Assembly: GCA_903889655.1 (NCBI GenBank)
Contig: CAISYL010000112.1
Coordinates: 1 to 36,022 of the forward strand
Reading direction: 5' to 3'
From: an uncultured Alphaproteobacteria bacterium
GTDB lineage: Bacteria; Pseudomonadota; Alphaproteobacteria; Parvibaculales; Parvibaculaceae
Length of the DNA stretch: 36,022 nucleotides
Part shown: positions 16,400 to 25,500 of the stretch, one piece after another
Layout of the letters: every line of letters starts with the position of its first letter
How positions within the stretch are numbered: the first letter of the stretch is position 1
Made by a program: the position numbers and the translations under genes
Notes under the pieces: generated by a model
Database searches by the model: none
What the model saw: the letters and a program-made list of their open reading frames with translations, nothing else
Told to the model about the DNA's origin: nothing

Positions 16400-16492
16400 T
16401 GCGCTTTAGCGCAGACTCAGAAATATGCGTTAAAACGCAGTTTGTCAAGATATGCGTTATAGCGCAGAAACGCATATCTGAGTTATAACGCA
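16400..16492. promoter_or_regulatory. four evenly spaced operator-like repeats upstream of hipBA
   Basis: Four 14-bp imperfect palindromes of the form TGCGYT-N2-ARCGCA lie at 16400-16413 (TGCGCTTTAGCGCA), 16426-16439 (TGCGTTAAAACGCA), 16453-16466 (TGCGTTATAGCGCA) and 16479-16492 (TGAGTTATAACGCA, weakest). They start 26, 27 and 26 bp apart, about 2.5 helical turns. A longer inverted repeat with 11-bp arms (AGATATGCGTT / AACGCATATCT) spans 16448-16479. The DNA is AT-rich and starts 31 bp upstream of the hipB start. HipB is the obvious candidate ligand. Confidence 0.75.
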
Positions 16493-16522
16493 TAAAATAG
16501 CTTCGGAGGCTGGCGGTAAAGC

Positions 16523-17143
16523 TCAGCGAAGCACTGGGTTGTCGGCCTCTTCCTTCGATCGTTCGATCCCGTGATCCCTGAAGACCGCTAGAGCTTCGGA
16601 GACATCGCCTTCGTCGATATCGGCATCGTCGAGATCGAGGTCGCCTTCCTCAAGCACTGGAATGTCGTCTCCTCCGCCGTTCAGACGCATGTCGGCGATC
16701 GCGAACGCGGGATCGAGGACCGGCAGCCCGCCGGGCCCAGGTGCGATATGACCTGCGATGGAGCGATACCATTCGATGGAGCGCGCGACGGCGATCACGT
16801 CATGGATGGCGGGCATATAGGGCTGCCGCCGGTTTTTCAGCCAGCTCACGGTCAGCAGGTGCGATCTCTGACTGGTCGCATGGTGCCAGTGGAGCGCCGA
16901 CGGACCGATCAGGACCGCCGATGGGATGGCCATGCGCGCGGCCTCTTCAATCCGTCGCTCCGGATTGCGAACGAAATTGTAGTAGATGCCGCTTCTCGGG
17001 CCAGCCGGCGCGACAAGACCGTCGGCATGCGCACGTGCAAGCATCATGCGAATGGCATGGCGGCTGACCTGGGTTGCCTTCTGCAGCTGGTCGATGCTGA
17101 AGACATCCGGCATGGCAAGAAGTCGCCTGATGGTTGAGCTCAC
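16523..17143 (-). CDS. abiEi: AbiEi-like antitoxin
   Basis: A 206-residue protein with an N-terminal winged helix (FSIDQLQKATQVSRHAIRMM) and a downstream domain typical of AbiEi antitoxins (IPSAVLIGPSALHWHHATSQ, and LPVLDPAFAIADM near the end). AbiEi represses the operon and neutralises AbiEii in a type IV manner. The start is GTG 17143, which overlaps the toxin stop by 4 bp (GTGA); longer in-frame starts would lie inside the toxin gene. The antitoxin follows the toxin here, whereas abiEi usually comes first. The C-terminal acidic tail is unusual. Confidence 0.75.
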   Translation of the reverse strand: MSSTIRRLLAMPDVFSIDQLQKATQVSRHAIRMMLARAHADGLVAPAGPRSGIYYNFVRNPERRIEEAARMAIPSAVLIGPSALHWHHATSQRSHLLTVSWLKNRRQPYMPAIHDVIAVARSIEWYRSIAGHIAPGPGGLPVLDPAFAIADMRLNGGGDDIPVLEEGDLDLDDADIDEGDVSEALAVFRDHGIERSKEEADNPVLR

Positions 17144-18045
17144 GGGGTCGACCCCATGGATGGCGGGAGCGAGCGCAGGTCGGCGGCCGCCAGGCGCGCA
17201 TGCTCGCAAGCTTTGACGCGCAGGTCTTCCCAGATCCCGGGAACGTTCATCTGGTCGCGAGCTTCACGCGGCAGGAACCGACCGATTTCGCGGGCGATAT
17301 CGCCGATCGGCGTCGCTTCGACCGTGGCGGCGCGGGCATCGAGGCGATCGGCAACGGTGTCGATCTCGTAGTTGTAGATCTGAGCGATCGATGTGACGGC
17401 CGCGCGAAGGGTTTCGTGTCCGCGGTCGTCGTCCCATGATCGGTGGGTATGAGACAGAAACCAGAGGTCGTAGACGTCGCGCCACTTGATCTCTTCGCGC
17501 ATCGCAAAGGCGATGAGCTTGTCGGCGATCGACGTGGCCGGCTTCGGCACCGAGATCGATGCTCTCATTTCGTATGGAGAGAGCCGCGGGTCGCCCGGGA
17601 AAAGCACTTCCCGTGGATATTGAGCGAGCTTCTCGTCGCGCACGATCGAGAACTCCAGCTTCACGGCAACCTTGCCCATGCGGTTCGGATGATACCAGCG
17701 CAGGAGGTAGCGCTGCGTTCCTGTTCCCAGATCCTTCTTTCGAGTGAGCGAGATCGTGCATCCTGGCGTCAGGGAGTTCATGCGCTGTTCGATCTCGGTC
17801 CGGGCGACTTCCACGCCGCGCTCGAGGTCGGATTCCAGCGATGCGTTGACGAGAAAATCCAGATCTTCCGACAGCCGGCTGGACGCCCATGCGAGACGGA
17901 TCGCTCCACCGCCATGGAAGACGCTGTTCGCCGGCGAGAGAGGCCCGGAGCGATAGAGCGCGCCCAGCGCAATACGCTGCATTTGCTCTGCGATCTCGAG
18001 CGCCTCATCGGTTGTCAGTGTCGATTTGACGTCCAGATTCTTCAT
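17140..18045 (-). CDS. abiEii: AbiEii/AbiGii-family nucleotidyltransferase toxin
   Basis: A 301-residue DNA polymerase beta-like nucleotidyltransferase. The GGG at 45-47 in FHGGGAIRL and the hDh pair in SEDLDFLV (D61, D63) form the catalytic signature, and VKLEFSI supplies a third acidic residue. AbiEii family toxins transfer nucleotides, in some cases to tRNA, and give phage resistance. I use ATG 18045, with GGGA upstream, rather than the longer frame to 18168, which would run through the operator-like palindrome. The gene is coupled to abiEi. Confidence 0.88.
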   Translation of the reverse strand: MKNLDVKSTLTTDEALEIAEQMQRIALGALYRSGPLSPANSVFHGGGAIRLAWASSRLSEDLDFLVNASLESDLERGVEVARTEIEQRMNSLTPGCTISLTRKKDLGTGTQRYLLRWYHPNRMGKVAVKLEFSIVRDEKLAQYPREVLFPGDPRLSPYEMRASISVPKPATSIADKLIAFAMREEIKWRDVYDLWFLSHTHRSWDDDRGHETLRAAVTSIAQIYNYEIDTVADRLDARAATVEATPIGDIAREIGRFLPREARDQMNVPGIWEDLRVKACEHARLAAADLRSLPPSMGSTP

Positions 18046-18060
18046 TTCGATCCCATACCG

Positions 18061-18094
18061 CTTAATAGATATACAATAATGTATATTTATTAAG
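18061..18094. promoter_or_regulatory. inverted repeat upstream of abiE operon, probable AbiEi operator
   Basis: CTTAATAGATATAC (18061-18074) and GTATATTTATTAAG (18081-18094) form 14-bp arms with one mismatch around a 6-bp centre. The repeat lies 15 bp upstream of the toxin start in very AT-rich DNA between tmk and abiEii. AbiEi antitoxins are known to bind inverted repeats in their promoters. The element could also contain the -10 box. Confidence 0.65.
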
Positions 18095-18127
18095 CAATTA
18101 CAACCGGAGAAAGCGAACTCTGGCCTT

Positions 18128-18802
18128 TTAGGGCACCATCGCGCCCGCGCGGCGCTCCGCATCGTCACGGGCGGCAGCCATGGCGGGCGGCAAAATGGAG
18201 GCGATTTCGGCGGCTACCTCGTCGATGGATCGCGAAGCGTCGACGACAAGCGTCGTTCCGGCCGTAAGGCGGGCGCCGTCGAGAAGGCCTTGCCGAACCT
18301 TGCGGTGGTAGTCCAACGGCAGGCCTTCGAACCGCTGCTCCCCGTTGGTATTGACGTCGTTGCGGAAGTTTGCGCGAGCGAGGCCGATCTCCGGGTCGAC
18401 ATCGAGGACGATCGTGATGTCTGGCAAAAGGCCGCAATATTGGCGGTGGAGCGCCATGATGGCTTGAGGGTCGACGCCGTGGCCGGCGCCCTGATAGGCG
18501 ATGGTGCTCGCGATGAAGCGGTCGCAGATCACCGCGGCTCCGCGTGTCAACGTTGGCTGGATGACCTGGCGAATATGCTCGCGCCGCGCCACGGTGAACA
18601 GCAGGAGCTCGCTCTCCGGGGTCCAGCGGTCGCTGTCACCGGTCACCAGCAAGGAACGGATTTCCTCGGCGCTCCGGCATCCGCCCGGTTCTCGGGTAAC
18701 GATGTGCTCGACGCCAAGATCGATGAGAAGCTTTCGGATGCGGAGAATCTGTTCTCCCTTACCAGCACCGTCTCCGCCCTCGATTACGATGAAAAGTCCC
18801 AT
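18128..18802 (-). CDS. tmk: thymidylate kinase
   Basis: A 224-residue dTMP kinase, which makes dTDP from dTMP and ATP. The P-loop EGGDGAGKGEQ is at residues 8-18 and the TREPGG segment follows. DRFIAST (the DRY-like motif) and the LID-type region with QRFEG are present. Full family length is about 210 residues, so it is complete. It precedes the abiE toxin genes on the same strand. Chromosomal tmk is essential, so this is probably an accessory second copy that boosts dTTP supply for the element or a phage. Confidence 0.88.
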   Translation of the reverse strand: MGLFIVIEGGDGAGKGEQILRIRKLLIDLGVEHIVTREPGGCRSAEEIRSLLVTGDSDRWTPESELLLFTVARREHIRQVIQPTLTRGAAVICDRFIASTIAYQGAGHGVDPQAIMALHRQYCGLLPDITIVLDVDPEIGLARANFRNDVNTNGEQRFEGLPLDYHRKVRQGLLDGARLTAGTTLVVDASRSIDEVAAEIASILPPAMAAARDDAERRAGAMVP

Positions 18803-18873
18803 CTAGCTGACTCCGTCCAACCTGCGATCGGACGATCATCAACCTTCGAGATGCAAGTGACGGTGCTGGCCCG

Positions 18874-19542
18874 CTATTTGTTCAAGCTCGGGATCGATGT
18901 CCGGATGGCCTCGCCGATGATCCGCGCCGCGCGTTTCGGTCGTACAAACCTTGCGTTGAGGATGCCTGGCCAGATGAGGTGTCCACGGACAAGGCAAATA
19001 ATTTGCCCGGCCGCTTTTCCCGCTTCGAGAGGAGGGAGCGCTCCCGCCCGCATCAACTCCTCGATCCGATCCGCCAAGCCGCTTTCGCCTGCGACAGTCA
19101 GCGCCTTATCCAGGCGCGACGTGATGCGGGGCGCGTACAAAGCCTCCGCGGCCAGCATGCGCAGCAGGGCCGCGCCACCGATCTCGTCACAGAGGTCGAA
19201 ATAGGCAGCGACATAGGCCTGAATGGCGTCCAACGCGTCTAGGGAGGCATCGTGGGGCACGCTGAACTCTTCAACCTGATGGCATGTCGACACCAAAGCG
19301 GCGCGGAACAGATCTTCCTTGGATCCAAAATATTTGTAGACGGTCGCGGTCGACGCATTCGCCTCCCGTGCGATCGTGCTGACGACCGCCGCAGGGAATC
19401 CTTTCTCGATGAACTCCCGGCGCGCAGCGCCCAAGATGTCCGCGTGCTTTCCCAGTCGCCTCGTCTTTCTATATGCGAGCAATGCTTTGGATGGCTTGCG
19501 ATAGACGCCCCGCATCATGCGGCCCCTCATAAATTTACCCAT
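18874..19542 (-). CDS. TetR/AcrR-family transcriptional regulator
   Basis: A 222-residue regulator. The N-terminal helix-turn-helix reads AAVVSTIAREANASTATVYK and is followed by YFGSKEDLF, the standard TetR signature. The C-terminal ~130 residues are a typical ligand-binding and dimerisation domain. ATG 19542 is chosen because further upstream the frame runs through the 35-bp palindrome. That palindrome, 54 bp upstream, is a plausible operator. Its ligand and target genes are unknown. Confidence 0.85.
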   Translation of the reverse strand: MGKFMRGRMMRGVYRKPSKALLAYRKTRRLGKHADILGAARREFIEKGFPAAVVSTIAREANASTATVYKYFGSKEDLFRAALVSTCHQVEEFSVPHDASLDALDAIQAYVAAYFDLCDEIGGAALLRMLAAEALYAPRITSRLDKALTVAGESGLADRIEELMRAGALPPLEAGKAAGQIICLVRGHLIWPGILNARFVRPKRAARIIGEAIRTSIPSLNK

Positions 19543-19595
19543 CTCCCAAACGGACCTCTTTGTCGGCTCGATGGAAGAGGGCCGGTCTGACTTCG

Positions 19596-19630
19596 TCCAT
19601 CTGGTACCGATCGGATCGGTACCAGATGGA
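19596..19630. promoter_or_regulatory. perfect 35-bp palindrome, probable TetR operator
   Basis: Two exactly complementary 17-bp arms (19596-19612 and 19614-19630) flank a single G at 19613. The core reads GGTACCGATC. It lies between tetR (-) and the membrane-protein gene (+ at 19763), so one regulator could control both. No T-run follows on either strand, which argues against a terminator. Confidence 0.7.
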
Positions 19631-19704
19631 GCGCCGAAAGCTGAACTACGAGACGTCTGGGAGCAACCATGGTTTTGTCCCGCGAAATACGGACCTTTGG
19701 ACAA

Positions 19705-19732
19705 TTGATGGGCGTCGCTATTCGGCTAGGAT
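19705..19732 (+). promoter_or_regulatory. candidate promoter for the 19763 gene
   Basis: TTGATG (19705-19710) and TAGGAT (19727-19732) are separated by 16 bp, 30 bp upstream of the ATG at 19763. Both boxes match the sigma-70 consensus at four positions. The site lies 75 bp from the 35-bp palindrome, so regulation from there is possible but not shown. Confidence 0.4.
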
Positions 19733-19762
19733 AGACGCCGGACGAGCTGAGGGAGAACTGAA

Positions 19763-20083
19763 ATGTCCGAACCCGAACAAAAGCCGAAATTCAAAGTAGA
19801 TGCATGGGGATATATAGCAATCGCCTTCGTCTTGTTGGTATTGGTCGGCAACGGTTACAGCGGGCTGCGGTATGTTTTCGATAGTGAGTATCGCCACCAG
19901 AGACAGATGGCGCGTCAAGAGGCAGAAAATGCGGCGCTCTCCAGGCAAGTGCTGGAAAGCCGTCTTCGCTGGAGCTTCAACGGTTGTGACGTTCCAGGCA
20001 TGTGTAATGACTTGGGATACCGGCTCGACGGTTCGATGGCTGGAACTCTGAAAGCTCGTGAGATTGCGCGCGACGCGCGGTGA
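19763..20083 (+). CDS. small single-pass membrane protein (106 aa)
   Basis: A 106-residue protein with one membrane helix (WGYIAIAFVLLVLVGNGYSG) followed by a helical segment rich in Gln, Arg and Glu. GGGAGA precedes the ATG. Two Cys residues (GCDVPGMC) form a short loop that could bind metal or make a disulfide. It sits 45 bp upstream of a membrane-anchored nuclease on the same strand, and the two may be co-expressed. Function unknown. Confidence 0.6.
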   Translation: MSEPEQKPKFKVDAWGYIAIAFVLLVLVGNGYSGLRYVFDSEYRHQRQMARQEAENAALSRQVLESRLRWSFNGCDVPGMCNDLGYRLDGSMAGTLKAREIARDAR

Positions 20084-20128
20084 AGTTCCGCCCAATCGCC
20101 TCACTCATTCCCAAGAGCGCGATCACCA

Positions 20129-20626
20129 ATGAAACCATCCTGGAAACGACCCCTGAAAACACGCCTTGAGCCGAGCGTTGGTACCCTGCAGGTTGCCGTT
20201 GTCGTTCTCACCGGCATCGTCATCGCCTTGTCGGCGGCGCTTGTGTGGCAGAACGCCGACCATCTGCGACAACTCGTTGTCTCCCCGCCGCTCCCCGGCA
20301 GCTATCTCAATTTCACCTCGGTGCACGACGGCGACACCTTTCGCATCGGCGAAGAGAGAATTCGCATCATCGGCATGGATGCGCCGGAAATCGGAAGTGG
20401 CGCTCAGTGCCCGAATGAACAACAGATGGCGGAAGCTTCGCGCGATTATCTTCGACGCGCACTCAGCGGCAACAACGTCAGCGTCAATCGCCACGGCGTC
20501 GACGTTTACGGACGCACGCTCGCCTATGTCTATGTCGACGGGCGAGATATTGCCGACACGATGATCGCCGCTGGTCTGGCTAAGGACTATGTGCGAGGGA
20601 CGCACGGCGACTGGTGCAGCAATTGA
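20129..20626 (+). CDS. membrane-anchored thermonuclease (SNase-like)
   Basis: A 165-residue protein with an N-terminal membrane segment (TGIVIALSAALVWQ) and a staphylococcal-nuclease-type domain. The domain signature is HDGDTFRIG followed by IRIIGMDAPEIG, with a further Arg in YGRTLAYVYV matching the catalytic Arg87 region. Such Ca-dependent nucleases cleave DNA and RNA outside the cytoplasm. Placed outside the membrane it could degrade incoming or released DNA. The length is normal for the family. The SNase call is firm; the biological role is inferred. Confidence 0.85.
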   Translation: MKPSWKRPLKTRLEPSVGTLQVAVVVLTGIVIALSAALVWQNADHLRQLVVSPPLPGSYLNFTSVHDGDTFRIGEERIRIIGMDAPEIGSGAQCPNEQQMAEASRDYLRRALSGNNVSVNRHGVDVYGRTLAYVYVDGRDIADTMIAAGLAKDYVRGTHGDWCSN

Positions 20627-20798
20627 AGATCTGGCCGATTGCTATCGGCGCTTGGATGCACGCTCCATGAAATCCTCCATCCTCACGCCAAGAGCCGCCT
20701 CGATTTTCTCGATCCTTTCGACTGTCCTGGCTGGCGTCCTCTTACGACAAAAATTCGATTAGGAAGAAGCCGCAGCCGACGTCATTCGCGGATACCGT

Positions 20799-21776
20799 TC
20801 AGTTCACCTTCCAGGACATCAGAGTGCCATAGAAATTTCCGACTCCTGTGCCGGCCTGGGCGTTCATCTCAAAAATAATATTGGAGTATCCGCCTGCGCC
20901 AAGGAACCCGCTCGACTTCGCAACGGAGTAAAGCTCATAAAAATTCGCGCCGTCGTTGCTGAAGCTGAAGTGGACATTCGTTCCGTCGTCGGCAAGCCGG
21001 ATCCACGTGAGGCCCGATACGACGTTGGAGGAACTCGTTTTATCGACAGAATTGAACGAGGTTGGAGAATTCCACCTGTCAATTTCGAAGTACCAGGACC
21101 CGTGAAATATGAGGCTGATCGTGTGGAGCTTGTTGGTTCCGTCATACCAACCGAGACCGATATTCGGGTACTGCGCGCCTCCATTTATTGTGAAAGCACA
21201 GAGAGCCGTGATTGTGTACGGCGCCGATGGTGCGACTTCGAACAAGCTGATCACGTTCCCGCTGTTTCCGCTCGTCGGCGTGGTGATGGTCAATCCGGCG
21301 GGCGTATCGGATGCTGTCGCGCTCGATTGATTCAGCCAGTTGGTCAACCCAGTGCCAGCCATCGTCGGGACCGCAGACATCACCTGACTATAGAGGCCGG
21401 TCCCACCGGCAGCTCCCGTAGACGAGATAGAGATCGTCCCGGGCCCGTTCGAGATCGCAATTCCGCTTCCCGCGGTCAAAGTGGCCGCTTGGGGCGTCGC
21501 TCCGGTCGAACCGATAACGAGTTGCCCATTTGTTAGCGGACCAAGGCCACCGAATGCTCCGCCGCTCGCGTTATACTGAATTGCGTTTGCCGACCCACCG
21601 GGCGCTGAGTTTAAGCACGTGGTCAGCGCATCAAAGTTGGCCATGACTTGAGTGGCATCGGCGAGCTGCCCGTTGGTGAGATGGTTGGGGACAGTGCATA
21701 GTGCCTCTGCTTCGCGACCGCCGAAAAGCAGGCAGCCCAAGATCAATACAAATGCGGGAAACAAATTGTGTCGCAT
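20799..21776 (-). CDS. secreted repeat/tail-fibre-like hypothetical protein
   Basis: A 325-residue protein with a clear signal peptide (MRHNLFPAFVLILGCLLFGG). The middle is rich in Gly, Ser and Thr (ASGGAFGGLGPLTNGQLVIG), a style common in phage tail fibres and adhesins. The C-terminal ~150 residues look like a beta-sandwich carbohydrate-binding-like domain with several Trp residues. AGGGGAG lies 7 bp before ATG 21776; an in-frame ATG at 21800 is less likely. It lies downstream of the RHS/immunity pair, separated by 80 bp. Confidence 0.65.
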   Translation of the reverse strand: MRHNLFPAFVLILGCLLFGGREAEALCTVPNHLTNGQLADATQVMANFDALTTCLNSAPGGSANAIQYNASGGAFGGLGPLTNGQLVIGSTGATPQAATLTAGSGIAISNGPGTISISSTGAAGGTGLYSQVMSAVPTMAGTGLTNWLNQSSATASDTPAGLTITTPTSGNSGNVISLFEVAPSAPYTITALCAFTINGGAQYPNIGLGWYDGTNKLHTISLIFHGSWYFEIDRWNSPTSFNSVDKTSSSNVVSGLTWIRLADDGTNVHFSFSNDGANFYELYSVAKSSGFLGAGGYSNIIFEMNAQAGTGVGNFYGTLMSWKVN

Positions 21777-21856
21777 AGCGAGGCTCCCCTGTAATTGCAT
21801 ATCCGCAGATATCGCAAGCCACCGCGATCAAATTACAATCGCGCCATTTCTTTTCC

Positions 21857-22558
21857 TCAACTCCACGCCGCCACGAGGTCGCTGTACTCCAAAAACGTCT
21901 TCGCTCCTTCGAGCTCAGGGCGCACCTTCTCGATATCGAATATTCCCGGTGCGGACACCGTCGATCTCGTCGCCGCCGAATTCCAGTCTTCCGGCCGCTC
22001 ATAGAAACGAAACAGGTGCTGCTGCCCTTCAAGCTCGATGTGTTCGATGGCGTGTTTCTCGAGCTCTTCCAGAGGCACTGAATGCTGGGCGGCCAGGGAT
22101 GCCGGGATGAGCGTCAGCCAATAGAGCCCGGGTATATATTTGCGCGGGTTCCGGCCCACCCATGATTCAATGGTGTTTACGCCCAGCTTGATCTTGATCC
22201 TGTTTCGATGCCTGATCTCCTCCGGGGCGCAGGCAAACCCAAAAATCGGATCGGCCCTAGCCATGTGCAGAAGAAATTCCAGCACAGCGTCCGGCCCCGT
22301 CTCGAAATAACAATTGCAGACGATGAGCTCACGCCCCGCCGGATTGATGTCATACGTGCTGTTCGGGCCTCTGAGGAAAAAGCCAAGCTTATTTCCGGCC
22401 GCGTTCGCGACGAACTTCTGCGGATCGCCGATATCCTCTCCCGCTTCGTCCTCGCCGACGGCCCAGCGAACTGGTCGCAAGCGTTCCGGCAACGACAAAA
22501 ACGCGTTCAGCAGCGGGATCATCCGCGATGGCTCAAACCTCAACTCCGACTCAATCAT
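21857..22558 (-). CDS. candidate immunity protein for the RHS toxin
   Basis: A 233-residue cytoplasmic-looking protein that starts 9 bp after the RHS toxin stop on the same strand, which is the usual position for an immunity gene. AGGTGA precedes ATG 22558. It contains RPVRWAVGEDEAGEDIGD and LYWLTLIPASLAA. I recall similar proteins (Imm52-like) beside restriction-endonuclease-fold toxins, but I cannot confirm this. The immunity role is inferred mainly from position. Confidence 0.6.
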   Translation of the reverse strand: MIESELRFEPSRMIPLLNAFLSLPERLRPVRWAVGEDEAGEDIGDPQKFVANAAGNKLGFFLRGPNSTYDINPAGRELIVCNCYFETGPDAVLEFLLHMARADPIFGFACAPEEIRHRNRIKIKLGVNTIESWVGRNPRKYIPGLYWLTLIPASLAAQHSVPLEELEKHAIEHIELEGQQHLFRFYERPEDWNSAATRSTVSAPGIFDIEKVRPELEGAKTFLEYSDLVAAWS

Positions 22559-22567
22559 CTTCTCACC

Positions 22568-25500
22568 TCACTGCGGCCCTAAATCAGGTCGACGAATGAC
22601 GACGTCGAACGCGTTTTCGGCCGGTCCGCTCACTTTTGTGTTCTCGCCGGTAATCAGAACGGATTGCCGTCCCGACGCTCCAGCAGCCTCAGTTTGTATG
22701 CGAATTTGTCTGGTCTGCGCGACATACGCTCTGTCTTTAATTTCTACTGATAGCTTGTCTGTCAAGGCGTCAGGAACTGCACGTCCTTCCGCCGTCGCGA
22801 CCGACTGCGTGTTCTTTGTCAAACCGAGCTCATCTAATACGCGAGCCTCAGAAGCTGCGCCTCGCGCTGCGTTTGCCGTGAGACTGCCTCCTTCTGCCAG
22901 CGCCAATTCTTCTGGGCCGGCCAGTCCTAAGCTCGCCACCAGCAGAGCGCCGCCTGCCGCAGCTCCGGCCACTTCCCATGGGTTGACGCAGCTGAAGTTG
23001 CCATTGTTCTTGTAGAGCTGGAAAGCGACATCACCGAGACCGAAGGCGGCCGCGCCAACGACGGCGCCGAGCACTCCGAACTGGCCGCTTGGGTCATACA
23101 GCCCAGCCGGATCTCCATTCGCGTAGCGATAGAGGTTGGATGCGGGATCGCTGCCTTCGCCGCTCGGGTCGCGTGAAAGCCAACGACCGGCAACGGGATC
23201 GTAGGCGCGATAGCGAGTGAGGTAGAGACCACTGTCCGCATTATAAAATGTGCCGGCATAGCCAAAATCGGCGAGCGGGGCAGTTCCCTGTAGTGGCTTC
23301 CCATAGGGATCAAAGCCATATGCGGGTGAACTGGTCGTCGTGGCGAAAACCCGACGCACCGAACCGAGTTGATCGACGCCGTAATAGAGTGTCTGCCCAG
23401 GAGAGCCGGGAACGAATTCACCCTCGGGATAATATTCGCGCGTCACGGCGTTGCCGGAATCCCGCGACTGGCAGATATTCGCACCACACCAGATATACGA
23501 CGTCGAAACCGCAGTCCCACCGCCGGCAGGGGTGCTGGCGATTGTTACACGCCGACCAATTCCGTCGTAGGTGAAGGCGGTCTGCTTGCCGGCCTGAGAT
23601 GGGTAGGTGATGCCGATCAGGCGGTTTTCCGCATCCCAGCTGTATGTTCTCGCGCCGTCAGACAGCAGGTTGCCGTTCGCGTCGTAGCTCAGTGCCTGCC
23701 CGGAGATCGCGGTCGCCTGGTTCAGGTTGTTGTAGCTCGCTGTCTGTGAGCCGGCGGTCGGATAGACAGAGGTGCTGTCTGTCTCCTCGGAGACGGAAAT
23801 AATCTGCTGGATCGGATTGGTTGCGAAATGAAAATTCGAATACTGGCTCGTCGACAACCCGACATTCGATATGCTCTCCAGCCGGCGGTCGCCTGCGTTA
23901 TTGAGATAACTCCACTGGGTCTTGAGGCTTGAGCCCGCCGGCAGAAGCTGCCGTTGCGCGATCTGATTTGTCTGCCCGAGATAGGCAAGCGAAAATGATC
24001 CCAGGTCATCCGATCTCGCGACTACCCGGCCGATTGCGTCGTATTGGAAAGTCTCCGCGCCAGCGCCGGACGTCGAATGCGAAACAAGACGACCAAGCTC
24101 GTCATATCCGTAGGAAATGGTGCTGTTGGGCAGAGACCCATGCTCTGTTGCCATATGCAGCGCACCCAGAGCGCCAGGAGGCACATAAGCGTATTCAGAG
24201 GTTCCGGTGCCGTCCGTCATAGACGAAAGGCGCGGGAAATTCGGATCGTAGGTGAAGCTTACCGCAGGCGTGGGATTGACGGCATTGAGGTAGGTAATGC
24301 CGGAGACGCGATCATCCTTGGTGTAGGCGTATTGGACCGTCTGTCCGAGCGCATCTGTCGTGGATGCGAGCCGACTGGTTGTCGCTTCGTAGACGTATCC
24401 GACAGAGCTTGCATCGGCATACTGCTTATTCGTTAGCCGCCCCTCGATATCGTAGGTCCAGCTCGTAACGTTCCCCTTGGCGTCCGTGAGGCTCGTCAGC
24501 CTTGCGGCGTTGCTGTACCCGAATAGCGTGGTGTTCCCGAGGGGATCCTTGCTTGCAACAAGACGTCGGTCGGCATCATGCGAATAGATCCATCGCCGAC
24601 CGTTCCTATCCGTGTACGAGGCGAGGTCCAGCTTGTCGAACGTATAGATGTCGGCGGTGCCATCTGGATAGGTAATCTTCGTGATCCGGTTGGCGTTATC
24701 GTAACTGTATGTCGCCGTCCAGCCTTCAGAGTCCGTCCGTGTAGCGATGCGATCGTATGCGTCGTAGGTATAACTTTCGGCAACTGCGCTATTTGCGTTC
24801 GTGATGGATGTGAGATTGCCCGCTCCATCGTATTGATAGGTGGTCGTCTGATTGAGAGGATTCGTTACAGAAGTCGGTTGTCCAGCGGTATTATACGCAT
24901 AGCGCGTCACCTGCCCGGCAGCATCGACCGCGTAGAGCGGACGATGATGCGCATTATAGGCGTATTGGGCGAGCGTGACCTGATCGCCGTAAACGGTCTT
25001 CTGACTCATCGCCACCAGATCGATCTGGTTCGCGTAGGCAAATGTTGTCACCCGGCCGACAGGGTCGATTATTTGCGTAAGATTGAAGTATCCGCTGCTG
25101 TCGTACGAGAATATTCGAAGCTGGGTCGTCCCGTCGCCGAGGACCCGGCCAATTGCAACCGGCTGTTCATAGGAGCCGGCATCGATGCTGTTCGTCTGAC
25201 CTGGATACTCATACCAGATACGGTTCTCCAGCGGATACTTCTCGCTCTCGATGCTGCCAGACTTCGTATTCGTGCCGGATTGAACGTGATTGAAATGGCG
25301 ATCGCGGGCTTTGGAGTAGTCGCACCCGCCAGTCGGGGTGCATCCGGCTGCGACATAGGCATCCTTGTCCCAGTGGAAGCTATCCCGATACTGAAGATAG
25401 TTATTCGTCAGCGTGACCGGCATCCCTTGAGGAAGTGTCGCGCTCGGATCGCTCGCCGGCACGGACGCGGGTTCGATCCACTCTTCCCGTTCCGAATACC

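Noticed and set aside
20667-20762. 31-codon frame with a hydrophobic segment (MKSSILTPRAASIFSILSTV)
   Set aside because: Only a weak Shine-Dalgarno at poor spacing and it lies in a convergent gap; could be a small toxin peptide but evidence is thin.
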